A DNA stretch of 64,000 bases from positions 30,768 through 94,767 of the forward strand of contig JAHRYN010000006.1 of NCBI GenBank assembly GCA_020621405.1, read 5' to 3'. Each line of letters starts with the position of its first letter. The first letter of the stretch is position 1. Source of the stretch: Betaproteobacteria bacterium. GTDB lineage: Bacteria > Pseudomonadota > Gammaproteobacteria > Burkholderiales > Rhodocyclaceae. Below are positions 1 to 10,815 of the stretch, piece by piece. The notes beneath the pieces are model-generated. The model saw only the letters and a list, made by a program, of their open reading frames with translations, was not told the origin of the DNA and made no database searches. Both the position numbers and the translations under genes were made by a program.

Positions 1-1
1 G

Positions 2-430
2 TCAGCTGGCCAGCGTCCGCACCATCCGCTGATGCGGGATGCCCACCTCGTCGAACACCGGGCCTTCCGCAACAAAACCGGCGCGTGCATAGAAACCGGC
101 CGCATGAAGCTGCGCGTGCAACTGCAGCGCCTTCATGCCACGCCGTTGCGCTTCATCGACCAGCGCATCGAGCAGCGCCGCTCCGACACCGCTGCCACGC
201 ATCTGCGACAGCACAGCCATGCGCCCGATGTGGCCATCGGGCAGCAGCCTGCCGCAACCGACGGCATGACCATCGAGTACGGCCAGCGCGTGCACACTGG
301 TCGCATCGTGTTCATCCCATTCGAGATGCTCAGGAATCCCCTGCTCGACGACGAATACGGCACGGCGTACCGCCTGCAGTCCTGAAAAAAGCGCCGGCCA
401 GTCGCCCAGCGTGATGGTCACGCCACTCAA
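2..430 (-). CDS. GNAT family N-acetyltransferase (YjcF-like)
   Basis: A 142-residue protein, the usual size of a single GNAT domain. The N-terminal segment RRAVFVVEQGIP followed by an acidic EWDEHD stretch is typical of the YjcF/ElaA-like branch. The acetyl-CoA binding loop is visible as MRGSGVGAALL (about residues 77-87), and a late AAGFYARAGF segment supplies the final GNAT strand. It should acetylate an amine using acetyl-CoA in the cytoplasm, but the substrate cannot be read from sequence. Its ATG overlaps the stop of the upstream L,D-transpeptidase gene (ATGA), so the two are probably translationally coupled. The stop codon lies at bases 2-4, so the gene is complete. Confidence 0.85.
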   Translation of the reverse strand: MSGVTITLGDWPALFSGLQAVRRAVFVVEQGIPEHLEWDEHDATSVHALAVLDGHAVGCGRLLPDGHIGRMAVLSQMRGSGVGAALLDALVDEAQRRGMKALQLHAQLHAAGFYARAGFVAEGPVFDEVGIPHQRMVRTLAS

Positions 431-905
431 TCGGTGATCTCAACCGGTGTGCCGGCGGCCACCAGATCGAACAGTTCGACGATGTCGCCGTTTCGCATGC
501 GCACGCAGCCTATCGAGCCGGGTTCGCCCATGCGGGCGGTGTCGGGGCTGCCGTGCAGATAGATGAAGCGGCGCATGGTATCGACCTCGCCCAGCCGGTT
601 GAAGCCGGGTTCGCAGCCGGACAGCCAGAGTATGCGGGTCAGTATCCAGTCGCGGCCCGGGCTGCTTTCCGCCAGTTCCGGCGACCACCGTTCGCCGGTC
701 GGACGGCGGCGCACGAATACGGTGTTGACCGGCGATCCGGCACCGATGCGTGCCCGGATGACATGACGCCCGCGCGGCGTGCGGTAGCTGCCCCGCTGCT
801 CGCCGGCACCGTTGCGCGCGGTCGACACCCGGTAGCGCCGGACGAGCGTGCCGGCGTCGTCATGCAGCGACAGCCACTGCGATGGAATGTCGATATGGAT
901 GCGCA

Positions 906-906
<1 letters not shown>
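427..906 (-). CDS. L,D-transpeptidase (YkuD domain) without signal peptide
   Basis: A 159-residue protein that is almost entirely a YkuD catalytic domain. The C-terminal half carries HGSPDTARMG and then GSIGCVRMRN, giving the His and the nucleophilic Cys of the family S-x-G-C-[IV]-R motif. Family members cross-link or modify peptidoglycan in the periplasm. Here the protein begins directly with MRIHIDIPSQ and shows no signal peptide or membrane helix; a longer reading with an arginine-rich extension (ATG at 1128) lies over tadA and looks spurious. The start at 906 overlaps the tadA stop (TGATG). How the protein would reach the periplasm is unclear. Confidence 0.82.
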
Positions 907-2286
<1,380 letters not shown>

Positions 2287-2332
2287 GACGTGCAGACTCA
2301 GTACGGGATCGACGTCGCTGTGACCCGCTTCA

Positions 2333-3196
2333 TCAGGGCTCGTTCATCACCGAACCGACGAGCGTCGCGCTCGCCATGATCAGTTCGTCGGCCAGCCGGC
2401 GCAGGCGCGAGGCGCGGCTGACGTTCTTGCGTGCCACCATCAGCGCTCCGCTGGCACGCACCGCGATCGTCTGCGCGTCGGCGTATTCCGCACCGGCCGG
2501 CGTATCGATGAGGATGACGTCGAAATCCTTGGCGAGCTGGCCCAGCAGCTGGCTGAACAAGGGTCGCGACAGCAGTTCCTGCGGATTGGGCGGCACGGCG
2601 CCGGCCGGCATCACGCACAGGTCGAGCAGCGCGGGCACGCGCTGCACGGCTTCCGGCCCGCCACGCCCGGCCAGCGTTTCCGACAGCCCGACACGGTTGT
2701 TGACCGAAAAGAGCGTGTGCTGACGCGGATTGCGCATGTCGGCATCGATCAGCAGCGTGCGCTCGCCGAGCTGGGAGAACACGACCGCCAGATTGGACGC
2801 CAGGAAACTGCGTCCTTCACCGCGTTCCGGGCTCACGATGGCCAGCGTCTTGCGTTCCGCCTCGACGTCGAACCAGCGCAGCATCAGCTGGCTGCGCAGC
2901 GCGCGAAGCTCTTCGACCTGATGGGTGAACGGGCGGTAGGCGGCGATCACCTCGTCGCTGACCGCACTTTCCCCCGGCTGCAGGAAGGGGTAGTCGAACT
3001 GCCTCGACAGCGCGAACTGGATGTCGGTTTCCTTGAGCAGGCCGAGCGAAATCGCGGCGTCACCGAAGCGCATGCCGCGTTCGCGCTGCGCCCTGAGTAT
3101 GCGTTCCGCGCCATCCGGCGTCAGACGGCCGGAATCAATCAGGATTGCACCGATGGCACGGCCCGAGCCTGCGTCGATGGAGTTGGGTGCGTTCAT
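2333..3196 (-). CDS. epsG: Chain-length determinant ATPase EpsG (BY-kinase-like)
   Basis: A 287-residue cytoplasmic P-loop protein that partners the membrane protein EpsF in controlling polysaccharide polymerisation and export. Residues about 12-80 form a small helical domain like the N-terminal domain of type II secretion/MSHA ATPases. The ATPase part has [13 protein letters not shown] as Walker A and [13 protein letters not shown] as the A' motif, with [10 protein letters not shown] as Walker B. The Walker A lysine position of GEGKS is Arg here. The protein ends soon after the last domain strand (VGSVMNEP) and has no tyrosine cluster, unlike classical bacterial tyrosine kinases. It is separated from epsF by 11 bp. 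Confidence 0.9.
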   Translation of the reverse strand: MNAPNSIDAGSGRAIGAILIDSGRLTPDGAERILRAQRERGMRFGDAAISLGLLKETDIQFALSRQFDYPFLQPGESAVSDEVIAAYRPFTHQVEELRALRSQLMLRWFDVEAERKTLAIVSPERGEGRSFLASNLAVVFSQLGERTLLIDADMRNPRQHTLFSVNNRVGLSETLAGRGGPEAVQRVPALLDLCVMPAGAVPPNPQELLSRPLFSQLLGQLAKDFDVILIDTPAGAEYADAQTIAVRASGALMVARKNVSRASRLRRLADELIMASATLVGSVMNEP

Positions 3197-3207
3197 TCAG
3201 ATTTCCC

Positions 3208-4596
3208 TCAGGCCGCCGCCGCACGGGCGCGCTTCGCGCCCTTGCCGAATTTCACTGTCGAGATGAGGCCCAGAACCGGCACCCCGAGCAACTGCTGCAG
3301 ATCGTCGTCGCCGCGCACACGCTGGTCGAGCAGTTCGAGCAGCAGCACGGTGCCGACCGCCAGCAGCGTGCCGAGGAATACCGCCACCAGCGTATTCAGA
3401 AGAAGCTTGGGGCTGGACGGATCGACCGGTTCGACGGCCGGGGTGAGCACGACGATGTTGGTCTGTGTCGTCTGGCTCTCGAGACTGGTCTGCGTGACGC
3501 GCTGCGCCACCGCATCGTAGGCACGCTGTGCGCTTTCGACTTCGCGCTGCAGCACCGCCAGATCGTCGCGCTGCTTCTTCAGCTCGAGCACCCTGTTCTT
3601 CTGGCTGGCCAGCGACGCCTTGATCTCGGCCTCGCGCTGCACGTTCACGCGGTTGCTGGTACCCAGCGTGCTGGCTACCTTCTTCATTTCGGCGTCGAGC
3701 TTGCTGCGCAGCGAGTCGACTTCGCCCTGCGCGCGCTGGTATTCCGGATGATTGCGACCGAAGCGCTGGCTGGTTTCGGACAGCCGCGCCTCGCCGCGTG
3801 CCAGTTCCGACTTCAGGCCGATGATCAGGGAGTTCTGCTGCACTTCCGGCAGCGTCTCTATCTGCGACTGGGCAACCTGGGCCTGACGCGACGAGCTGTC
3901 GCTGCGCTGCGCCTGGATCGCCGTCAGCTGGCTCGACAGTTCGGCCAGGCGGGCGCTTTCGATGTCCAGGCGTTCGTCGGTATTGACGATGCCCGTTTCC
4001 TTCTGGAACTCCGACAGACGGGTCTGCGCCTTTTCCAGGCCGTCACGCAGCGACTTCGATTGCCCGGCGAACCAGCTGGCGTACTGCTTGGCCGGTTCGA
4101 TCTTCAGCTCCAGATTGGTGTCGATGTATGCCTGGGCAAAGGCATTGGCAACCGCTGCGGAGAATTTCGGATCCTGCCCGGTGAAGGAAATCGCGAGCAC
4201 ATTGGATTCGCGCGACGGCTTGACGTCGAGCTTCTTCTTCAGCAGATCGGCGAAATACGCTTCGATCGACCCCTTGCCCTCGGTCGCCTCACGCCACTGC
4301 TCCACCGCCTGCGGGCTCTTCTCGAAACCGAGCATTCGCACCACACGTTGCGCCACGCGATCGGACGTCACGATATCGACCTGGGTCGCCATATAGCCGG
4401 GCGTGACCAGGCCCGGCAGCGTGACGCCGAGTATCGGATCAGGCGATTTGACGTCGATCAGCACCGACACCGCGGACTCGTACTGCTTCGGCAGCACCAG
4501 GCTGACCGCCAGCGTGGTCGCAACCACGACGAGGAGCACCGCCAGACCGATCAGCCAGCGCGCGCGGAGAATGAGCAGGAATTGCTGGAAAGTCAT
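3208..4596 (-). CDS. epsF: Chain-length determinant protein EpsF (Wzc/GNVR family)
   Basis: A 462-residue inner membrane polysaccharide co-polymerase. It has an N-terminal membrane helix (WLIGLAVLLVVVATTLAVSL, about residues 14-33), a Wzz-type periplasmic segment, a long coiled-coil region rich in Glu, Lys and Gln (about 180-370), and a second helix near residues 400-422 (LLLNTLVAVFLGTLLAVG) preceded by the proline-rich TPAVEPVDPSSPK. The C-terminal tail carries no kinase domain, which is supplied by EpsG. It lies 12 bp downstream of epsE in the epsDEFG-xrtB operon and probably spans the periplasm to contact the EpsE export channel. Confidence 0.92.
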   Translation of the reverse strand: MTFQQFLLILRARWLIGLAVLLVVVATTLAVSLVLPKQYESAVSVLIDVKSPDPILGVTLPGLVTPGYMATQVDIVTSDRVAQRVVRMLGFEKSPQAVEQWREATEGKGSIEAYFADLLKKKLDVKPSRESNVLAISFTGQDPKFSAAVANAFAQAYIDTNLELKIEPAKQYASWFAGQSKSLRDGLEKAQTRLSEFQKETGIVNTDERLDIESARLAELSSQLTAIQAQRSDSSSRQAQVAQSQIETLPEVQQNSLIIGLKSELARGEARLSETSQRFGRNHPEYQRAQGEVDSLRSKLDAEMKKVASTLGTSNRVNVQREAEIKASLASQKNRVLELKKQRDDLAVLQREVESAQRAYDAVAQRVTQTSLESQTTQTNIVVLTPAVEPVDPSSPKLLLNTLVAVFLGTLLAVGTVLLLELLDQRVRGDDDLQQLLGVPVLGLISTVKFGKGAKRARAAAA

Positions 4597-4608
4597 GAAT
4601 TCATCCGA

Positions 4609-5412
4609 TCAGAAAAGGCTTTCGCGCACGTAGATCACGTCATCGGTCTGCAGCAGCAGCGCCATTTCGGGCTCGAGCACCTCGACCTCGCCGGACGCCT
4701 TGCGGCGGTTCAGCCTGATGCGCTTTTCGCTGCCGCGCAAGGTGACACCGCCGCCCAGCGCGAGTCCCTGCATGACCGACATGCCCCGCTCAAGGCGATA
4801 GGCACCGGGACGATTCACTTCGCCGTATATGTAAAAGACGGGTGCGCGATGGACGTACAGGATGTCCCCACCCTGCACCGGCACGTCGGACTTGATGCCT
4901 TCCGGCTGGAACAGCAAGGGAATGTCGATTTCAGCGCGGAACGGCTGACCGTTGCGAGTACCGACCACGGTCACGATATCCGCGCCATTGACCGATGCAC
5001 CACCGGCAGTCGCGAGCATGTCGGTCACCTTGGTATCGGCGATCTCGATCGGATAACGCCCCGGGCGGTTGACCTGCCCGAGTACCGACACCTGATTGCC
5101 GCGGATCTGCATCAGCAGGACATTGACCTGCGGCTTCAGCACGAAACCGCCATCGCGCAGGCGCTGGGCAATGAGCTTCTCGGTCGCAGGCAGGGTCAGG
5201 CCGCCGACGCTCACGGCGCCGATCAGCGGATAGGTGATGCTGCCGTTCTCGGTAACCCGCGTATCCACGGTGAGGTCGGGATTCTGGAAAACGGTGATGC
5301 GGATGATGTCTCCCGCGCCCAGAACATATTCACGGGCATCCGCGGCACCCGCCGACGGAAGCAGCAACGCACCGAACCAGAATGCAATCAGCAGGCGTAC
5401 GAATTTCGTCAT
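4609..5412 (-). CDS. epsE: Polysaccharide export protein EpsE (Wza family)
   Basis: A 267-residue secreted protein with a signal peptide (LLIAFWFGALLLPSAGAADA). The polysaccharide export domain starts at YVLGAGDIIRITVFQNPDL (about residues 29-47), followed by two soluble ligand-binding beta-grasp repeats marked by VLGQVNRPGRYPI and YIYGEVNRPGAYRL. Wza-type proteins form the outer membrane channel through which polymer leaves the cell. It lacks an obvious lipobox Cys, as is common in the EpsE branch. The gene is second in the operon after epsD and precedes epsF. Confidence 0.92.
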   Translation of the reverse strand: MTKFVRLLIAFWFGALLLPSAGAADAREYVLGAGDIIRITVFQNPDLTVDTRVTENGSITYPLIGAVSVGGLTLPATEKLIAQRLRDGGFVLKPQVNVLLMQIRGNQVSVLGQVNRPGRYPIEIADTKVTDMLATAGGASVNGADIVTVVGTRNGQPFRAEIDIPLLFQPEGIKSDVPVQGGDILYVHRAPVFYIYGEVNRPGAYRLERGMSVMQGLALGGGVTLRGSEKRIRLNRRKASGEVEVLEPEMALLLQTDDVIYVRESLF

Positions 5413-5488
5413 TTTTGTGCGGTTCCAGGTAATCAGTCATGACCGCAGGGGCATCCAGCCAACACAGGCCCCTGCTGCCCGCAGCGGC

Positions 5489-6430
5489 TTACTTCAGGCC
5501 GGAAAGCCCCTTGTCCAGCGCAGGATCGTTGGACGACTGCGCTGCCGGAGCAGGCGCCGCCGCAGCGGGTGCCGTCGCCGGTTCGGCTTCGGGTGCCTTG
5601 AATTCCCCGACGTACTCGATCTTGCCTTTGGTGCGCAGATTCTTGATTTCCGTCTGGGCGATTTCGGACTTGCGCTGGTTGAGCAGGAACTGCTCGATGA
5701 CCGGCTGTGCCGCTTTGGCGTCGACCGGCATGCTGCGCGACGCGGCAACTTCGAGGATGAGCGTGTTGTTGCCCGAACGGATGATGCCGATCTGACCATC
5801 CTTGAGCTGATGAATGTTCTTGACGATTTCCAGCGGCAATTGCTCGGCCGGCTTGGTCACCGCATTGGCGGTGTAGCGCACGTTCTCCGTACGCAGCCAT
5901 TCGGCCAGCTCCTGCATGCTGCGCGGCTGCGCCATGTACTGCTGCAGCTTGGGCGCGAATTCCGCTCCGGCCTGAACAGCCAGTTCGCGCAGGCTGAAAA
6001 TGCGGCGTTCGGCGAACAGTTCGGGATGTTTTGCGTAGTAGTCGGCGATCTCGGCATCGGTCGGCTTGGCAGCCGACGAGGACACCTGTTCGAGATAGGC
6101 GCGCGCCAGCACTTCGCGCCGCGCCGCCTCGATCGCCTGGAGCGTCTTAGGGTCACGGTCCAGCTTCTTCTCGAGCGCCTGCTGCACCAGCAGTTCCTGA
6201 TCGATCAGCCGCTCCAGCACCTGACGGCTCGCAGCCTTCACCTGTTCAGGGCTCGTGGCGTTGGATTTCTGCATGACCTGATTGATCTGATGCACCGACA
6301 CCTCACCGCTGTTAACCTTGGCGGCGACCTGTGTGGCGACCTTCTTGTCACCGCCTTCTCCACCGCATGCAACAAGAATTGCCGCAGCCATGATGGAAAG
6401 TGCGAGTGAGCGAACTGCTTGGTGTGACAT
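5489..6430 (-). CDS. epsD: EpsD family peptidyl-prolyl cis-trans isomerase lipoprotein
   Basis: A 313-residue periplasmic protein of the SurA/PpiD type found at the head of B-type exosortase loci. The chosen start at 6430 (MSHQAVRSLAL) gives a lipoprotein signal ending in AAAILVACGG, with Cys as lipid anchor. A SurA-like N-terminal helical region (VNQ/VMQKSN, LERLIDQELLVQQALEKKLD) is followed by a weak parvulin domain and an Ala/Pro-rich tail. The role is probably folding of secreted components of the eps machinery. It is the first gene of the operon; 271 bp separate it from the divergent MazG-like gene, leaving room for a promoter that I could not define. Confidence 0.86.
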   Translation of the reverse strand: MSHQAVRSLALSIMAAAILVACGGEGGDKKVATQVAAKVNSGEVSVHQINQVMQKSNATSPEQVKAASRQVLERLIDQELLVQQALEKKLDRDPKTLQAIEAARREVLARAYLEQVSSSAAKPTDAEIADYYAKHPELFAERRIFSLRELAVQAGAEFAPKLQQYMAQPRSMQELAEWLRTENVRYTANAVTKPAEQLPLEIVKNIHQLKDGQIGIIRSGNNTLILEVAASRSMPVDAKAAQPVIEQFLLNQRKSEIAQTEIKNLRTKGKIEYVGEFKAPEAEPATAPAAAAPAPAAQSSNDPALDKGLSGLK

Positions 6431-6701
6431 GTTGTCCCCGAATTTTTGTTGCGAATTTGTGACACGCTGGCCGTCTGGCAAGATAGCCCAAGTCGCCAAG
6501 CATTAACAGTACCCGGCGCGTGTTACAGCGCCGTTGCGTGAAATGTTCCCGTAACGCTGCCGCGTTTTGACCGGCGCCGAACATCCTCATGGCAGACCGC
6601 AGAATTGGCCCATGTACGCGCCGCTCATCTGTCGCGCAGCCAGCCGGGACCGGCGCGCTAGAATCCTTGGCCCACTTCACACTCCACTTTGCCGACGCAC
6701 C

Positions 6702-7034
6702 ATGTCATTTCCGCCCGAAGCCTTCGTCGAGTCGCTGCGTACCTTCGCGCTGCACGAACGCATGGATCCCCTGATGTTGCTGTGCAAGCTGACGGAAGAA
6801 TGCGGCGAACTGGCCGAAGCCGTGCTTGTGGCACGCGGTTTCAAGCCGCACAAGACACTCGAGGCGGATGCCGCCATCGCCGAAGCGGCCGACGTACTGA
6901 TGTGTCTGCTGCTGTTGCTGGGCCGACTCTACCCGGAACGTTCGCCGGACCAGCTGGCCGCGCTGCTGGCCGCCCAGGCCGACGCGAAACTGGCGCGTTA
7001 CGTGGCGCGCCAGCCCGCCCTGCCGGATCTGTAA
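6702..7034 (+). CDS. MazG-like nucleotide pyrophosphohydrolase
   Basis: A 110-residue all-alpha protein of MazG/dUTPase type. The metal-binding ExxE and ExxD pattern is visible in LTEECGELAEAV (about residues 26-37) and IAEAADVLMCLL (about 57-68). Such proteins hydrolyse nucleoside triphosphates to monophosphates, often as house-cleaning enzymes; the exact substrate is unknown. Start at ATG 6702 was preferred because upstream in-frame sequence lacks coding character. It runs 2 bp before the following DUF3301 gene. Confidence 0.75.
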   Translation: MSFPPEAFVESLRTFALHERMDPLMLLCKLTEECGELAEAVLVARGFKPHKTLEADAAIAEAADVLMCLLLLLGRLYPERSPDQLAALLAAQADAKLARYVARQPALPDL

Positions 7035-7036
7035 TC

Positions 7037-7348
7037 GTGCCGCTGTTCGAAGTCACCTCCCTGCTGGTCATCGGCGGCCTGATCTGGCTCTGGCTCGACA
7101 GCCTGAGCGCGCGGGAAATCGGCATGGAGGCGGGCCGCGCGGCCTGCCTGGCCGACGGCGCCCAGTTGCTCGACGACAGCGTCGCCATACGTTCGGCCTG
7201 GCTGGCGCGCGACGACGACGGCCAGATGCGCATCCGGCGCACCTATGGCTTCGAGTACAGCGACACCGGAAACAATCGCCGCCAGGGTTCGGTCACCCTG
7301 ATCGGCAAGCGCGTCGTCACGCTCTACATCGCCCCCTATATAGTCTGA
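7037..7348 (+). CDS. DUF3301 family membrane-anchored protein
   Basis: A 103-residue protein beginning with a GTG codon two bases after the MazG-like stop. The N-terminus is one hydrophobic helix (TSLLVIGGLIWLWLDSL) followed by a soluble domain with AGRAACLADGAQLLDDSV and a basic, beta-rich C-terminal half, the layout of DUF3301 proteins. Function is unknown. The tight spacing suggests co-transcription with the upstream gene; pabBC follows after 46 bp. Confidence 0.75.
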   Translation: MPLFEVTSLLVIGGLIWLWLDSLSAREIGMEAGRAACLADGAQLLDDSVAIRSAWLARDDDGQMRIRRTYGFEYSDTGNNRRQGSVTLIGKRVVTLYIAPYIV

Positions 7349-7394
7349 TGCGGCGTCTGCCACGACCGACCACCGGATCCGCACCGTCCCGTTC

Positions 7395-9197
7395 ATGACT
7401 TTCATACTGGATTTTTCATCCGCCGAGCGGATTCCGCACCGCCTGGTGTTCGGCACGCCATGCGAAATCGTCCGCGCCGATACCTCCGACCAGGTGCTGC
7501 CTGCACTGCGCCGCGTCGCACAGGCTGCACGGGACGGCCTGCACGCGGTCGGCCATATCGCCTATGAGGCGGCCCCCGCTTTCGAACGTTCCGCGCGCGT
7601 GCGCGAAGGCTGCCGCCTGCCGCTCGTCTGGTTCGGCCTGCACGCGGCACCGCTTGACGTCGGGCCGCACGTGCCGGAGCCGTTTTCGGTCTCCGACTGG
7701 ACGCTGGACACGGCACGCGATCGATACGAGCTCGCGATCGATGAGATCCGCGCTGCGATACGGCGCGGCGATGCGTATCAGATGAATTACACGATACGGG
7801 CGCACGCCCGCTTCAGCGGCGATGCGCTGTCGTTCTACGAACATCTGCGCCTGGCGCAGCAGGCCGATTTCTGCGCCTACGCCGACATCGGCAGCCACCG
7901 CATCCTGTCGGCGTCACCCGAACTGTTCTTTTCCTGGCAGGACGGCGTGCTGACGACCCGCCCGATGAAGGGCACGGCCCGGCGCGGCCAGTTGCCGAGG
8001 GAGGACGCCGAACTCGCCCGCTGGCTGCGCGATTCGGAAAAGAACCGCGCGGAAAACCTGATGATCGTGGACCTCCTGCGCAACGACCTTTCCCGGCTGT
8101 CGATGCCGGGCGGCGTGCAGGTGCCGCGCCTGTTCTCCATCGAGAACTACCCGACAGTGCTGCAGATGACCTCGACGATCACCGCACGCACCCGACCGGA
8201 AATCACGCTGGAGGACGTGTTCGCCGCGCTGTTTCCGTGCGGATCGATCACCGGCGCGCCCAAGCTCAAGGCGATGGAAATCATCGCCGGCCTCGAGGAT
8301 TCGCCGCGCGCCGTCTATTGCGGTGCGATCGGCCATGTCGCACCGGGAGGTGCCGCGCGTTTCAACGTCGCCATCCGCACCGTGACGCTCGACGTCGCGC
8401 GCGGCGAGATGGAGTGCGGCCTGGGCGGCGGCATCACCTGGGACTCGATCGCAGCCGAGGAGTACGCGGAGGTACAGACCAAGAGCCGCTTCCTGTCGCG
8501 CGTGGCCGGAGGCTTCGAACTGCTGGAAACGCTGCTGCTCGAGGACGGGAAATACACATTGCTCGACCGGCATCTGGCCCGCCTTGCGGCGTCGGCACGC
8601 CATTTCGGCTTCGCCGCCCCGGATGCGGCAGGCGCACGGCTCGAACAGTTCGCCAGCGCCAATCCGGCCGGCCGGTTGCGCGTGCGCCTGCTGTGTGCGC
8701 CGGACGGCAGCCTGCGCATCGAAGGCTCTCCTGCCGGTCCGCTCGAACAGGGCGGGCGGACGGTGCGCCTCGCGTCCGAACCGGTGTCGCGGGCCGAGCC
8801 TTTCCTGTATCACAAGACCACCCGCCGGGCGCTCTACGACGCGCACATGTCGCGCGATGCCGGCCCGACCTTCGACGTGCTGCTGTGGAACGACGCCGGC
8901 GAGCTGACCGAATTCACGCGCGGCAATCTGGTGCTGGATATCGACGGCGTGCGCGTGACGCCGCCGGTGACCAGCGGTCTGCTCGACGGCACGCTCAGAC
9001 GCGATCTGGTCGAACGCGGGGAGTTGACCGAACGGGTACTCGTACGCAACGACCTGGCCCGCGCCCGCGCGATCTGGTTCATCAACAGCGTGCGCGGCTG
9101 GATGCCGGTCACCATAGACGCGTCACCGCTGAACCGCGATCCGGCACCGGTGCCCGCCTACGCCGATCCGTACGCCGGCACGTCGACCGCGGACTGA
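7395..9197 (+). CDS. pabB: Fused aminodeoxychorismate synthase component I / aminodeoxychorismate lyase (PabB-PabC)
   Basis: A 600-residue fusion of two steps in p-aminobenzoate (folate) synthesis. Residues about 110-375 are the chorismate-binding domain, with NLMIVDLLRNDLSRL, FPCGSITGAPKLKAMEII and VYCGAIGHV as hallmarks. Residues about 380-590 are a fold-type IV PLP enzyme resembling 4-amino-4-deoxychorismate lyase, with FLYHKTTRRALYD supplying the PLP lysine region and TEFTRGNLVLDIDG and VTSGLLDGTLR conserved. The PabA glutaminase is not in the window. The next gene starts in the stop codon (TGATG at 9195). Confidence 0.9.
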   Translation: MTFILDFSSAERIPHRLVFGTPCEIVRADTSDQVLPALRRVAQAARDGLHAVGHIAYEAAPAFERSARVREGCRLPLVWFGLHAAPLDVGPHVPEPFSVSDWTLDTARDRYELAIDEIRAAIRRGDAYQMNYTIRAHARFSGDALSFYEHLRLAQQADFCAYADIGSHRILSASPELFFSWQDGVLTTRPMKGTARRGQLPREDAELARWLRDSEKNRAENLMIVDLLRNDLSRLSMPGGVQVPRLFSIENYPTVLQMTSTITARTRPEITLEDVFAALFPCGSITGAPKLKAMEIIAGLEDSPRAVYCGAIGHVAPGGAARFNVAIRTVTLDVARGEMECGLGGGITWDSIAAEEYAEVQTKSRFLSRVAGGFELLETLLLEDGKYTLLDRHLARLAASARHFGFAAPDAAGARLEQFASANPAGRLRVRLLCAPDGSLRIEGSPAGPLEQGGRTVRLASEPVSRAEPFLYHKTTRRALYDAHMSRDAGPTFDVLLWNDAGELTEFTRGNLVLDIDGVRVTPPVTSGLLDGTLRRDLVERGELTERVLVRNDLARARAIWFINSVRGWMPVTIDASPLNRDPAPVPAYADPYAGTSTAD

Positions 9198-10270
9198 TGC
9201 CACCGGTGCCGCAGCGGCTGCTCCTGTTGCTCCTGCTCGCCCAGCTTGCCGGCTGCAACGGCAGCTTTTCACCGCATTACTACTGGCAGGCGGCCGGTGG
9301 ACAGCTCGAACTGTGGCGCCTCGCCCGACCGGTCGGCGAGGTCGGCGCCGACCCCGCCACACCGTCCGGGCTGCGCGAGCGCCTCGTGCTGGCCGGTGAA
9401 ATACGCGACTGGGCAAGCCGGGAAATGGCGCTACCCGACAATGACAGCTACCGCCGCTATGCCGACCTCGGCCGACCTTTCGTGGTGTGGAACGTGTTCG
9501 CCGCAGACCCGCTGTCGGTGACGCCGCAGCGCTCATGCTTTCCGATCGCCGGCTGCGTCGGCTACCGCGGCTTCTTCCGCGAAGCGGACGCGCGCGCGCA
9601 TGCCGACGTGCTGGCCGGAACGGGGCTCGACGTGCACGTCAGCGGCGTACCGGCGTATTCGACGCTGGGCTGGTTCGATGACCCGCTGCTGAATACCTTC
9701 ATCAACTACCCTGAAACCGAACTCGTGCGGCTGATCGTGCACGAACTGGCGCATCAGGTCGTCTATGTACGCGACGACACCGAATTCAACGAGTCCTTCG
9801 CCAGCGCGGTCGAGGAAGAAGGCGTGCGGCGCTGGCTCGCCCGCCCCGGCCGGGACGGCGGGCGCGAAGGCTTCGAACGCATGCAGCGGCTGCGCGCAGA
9901 CTTTGCCACCCTGGTACTCAAGTACCGTGACGCTCTGGACCGGCTTTACCGGTCCGAGCTCGGACACGACGACAAGCTGGCACGCAAGACCGAACTGATC
10001 CGGAATCTTGGCGACGAGTACCGCGCGATGCGCGACCGGGACTGGCAGGGATTCCGCGGCTACGATCGCTGGTTCGCGCAGGACATCAACAATGCAACTC
10101 TGGCGTCGATAGGCCTTTACAGCGGCGCCAAACCCGCCTTCACCCGGCTGATCGACAACTCGACCGACATGAACGAAGTTTGGAAAACCATGCACGAACT
10201 GGCACGCCTGCCGCGCGACGAACGTCGTGTCCGTCTGAATCTGCCACCTGCCCGGGACAGTGCGGAATGA
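9197..10270 (+). CDS. Putative aminopeptidase lipoprotein (Aminopep family, HELAHQ zinc motif)
   Basis: A 357-residue protein with a short lipoprotein signal (LLLLLLLAQLAGCNGS, Cys about residue 20). A zinc metallopeptidase motif HELAHQ lies near residue 184, followed by a Glu-rich EFNESFASAVEEEG segment that may give the third ligand, as in the predicted aminopeptidase family found mostly in Proteobacteria. Its natural substrate is unknown. It is translationally coupled to pabBC upstream (TGATG) and overlaps apt downstream (ATGA), so the three form one operon, though no functional link is obvious. Confidence 0.78.
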   Translation: MPPVPQRLLLLLLLAQLAGCNGSFSPHYYWQAAGGQLELWRLARPVGEVGADPATPSGLRERLVLAGEIRDWASREMALPDNDSYRRYADLGRPFVVWNVFAADPLSVTPQRSCFPIAGCVGYRGFFREADARAHADVLAGTGLDVHVSGVPAYSTLGWFDDPLLNTFINYPETELVRLIVHELAHQVVYVRDDTEFNESFASAVEEEGVRRWLARPGRDGGREGFERMQRLRADFATLVLKYRDALDRLYRSELGHDDKLARKTELIRNLGDEYRAMRDRDWQGFRGYDRWFAQDINNATLASIGLYSGAKPAFTRLIDNSTDMNEVWKTMHELARLPRDERRVRLNLPPARDSAE

Positions 10271-10806
10271 AGGATCCCGATTTCGACCTGCTGTACGCGC
10301 TGGTGCGCACCATCGCCGATTTCCCGGCGCCCGGCATCCAGTTTCGCGACATCACGCCACTGCTGGCCGATGCGCGCGGTCTGACCTTGGCGCTGGACGG
10401 ACTGGCTCACGACATCGCTCCGGGCAGCGTGGACGCCGTGGTCGCCATCGAGGCGCGCGGTTTCCTGCTGGCCGGTGCGCTGGCGCAGCGGCTGGGCTGC
10501 GGTCTGGTGCCGGTGCGCAAGCCGGGCAAGCTGCCCGGCGCCACACTGGGCATCGACTACGCGCTGGAATACGGCCGCGACCGACTCGAAATGCACGTCG
10601 GCGCGATCACACCGGGTGCGCGGGTGCTGGTGCTGGACGACCTGATCGCCACCGGTGGAACGGCGCTGGCCTGCGGCGAACTGGTGGAACGGGCCGGCGG
10701 ACGGGTGACCGGATTCCGCTTCCTGATCGATCTGCCCGCGCTCGGCGGCAGCCGGCTGATCGCGGAGCGCGGCTGGCCAGCCCGGGCGCTGCTCAATTAC
10801 CCGTAA
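10267..10806 (+). CDS. apt: Adenine phosphoribosyltransferase
   Basis: Apt salvages adenine to AMP using PRPP. The 179-residue protein has the family opening ADFPAPGIQFRDITPLL, the substrate loop ARGFLLAGALA, the RKPGKLPG segment and the PRPP-binding motif VLVLDDLIATGGTA. Length matches the family. The ATG overlaps the stop of the upstream peptidase gene. It converges on epsL, with only 9 bp between stops. Confidence 0.95.
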   Translation: MKDPDFDLLYALVRTIADFPAPGIQFRDITPLLADARGLTLALDGLAHDIAPGSVDAVVAIEARGFLLAGALAQRLGCGLVPVRKPGKLPGATLGIDYALEYGRDRLEMHVGAITPGARVLVLDDLIATGGTALACGELVERAGGRVTGFRFLIDLPALGGSRLIAERGWPARALLNYP

Positions 10807-10815
10807 AACCCGGCT

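Noticed and set aside
3145..5442. Long open frame on the plus strand opposite epsEF
   Set aside because: It lies antisense to epsG, epsF and epsE with recognisable families; the product is Arg/His/Gln-rich shadow sequence of high-GC coding DNA.
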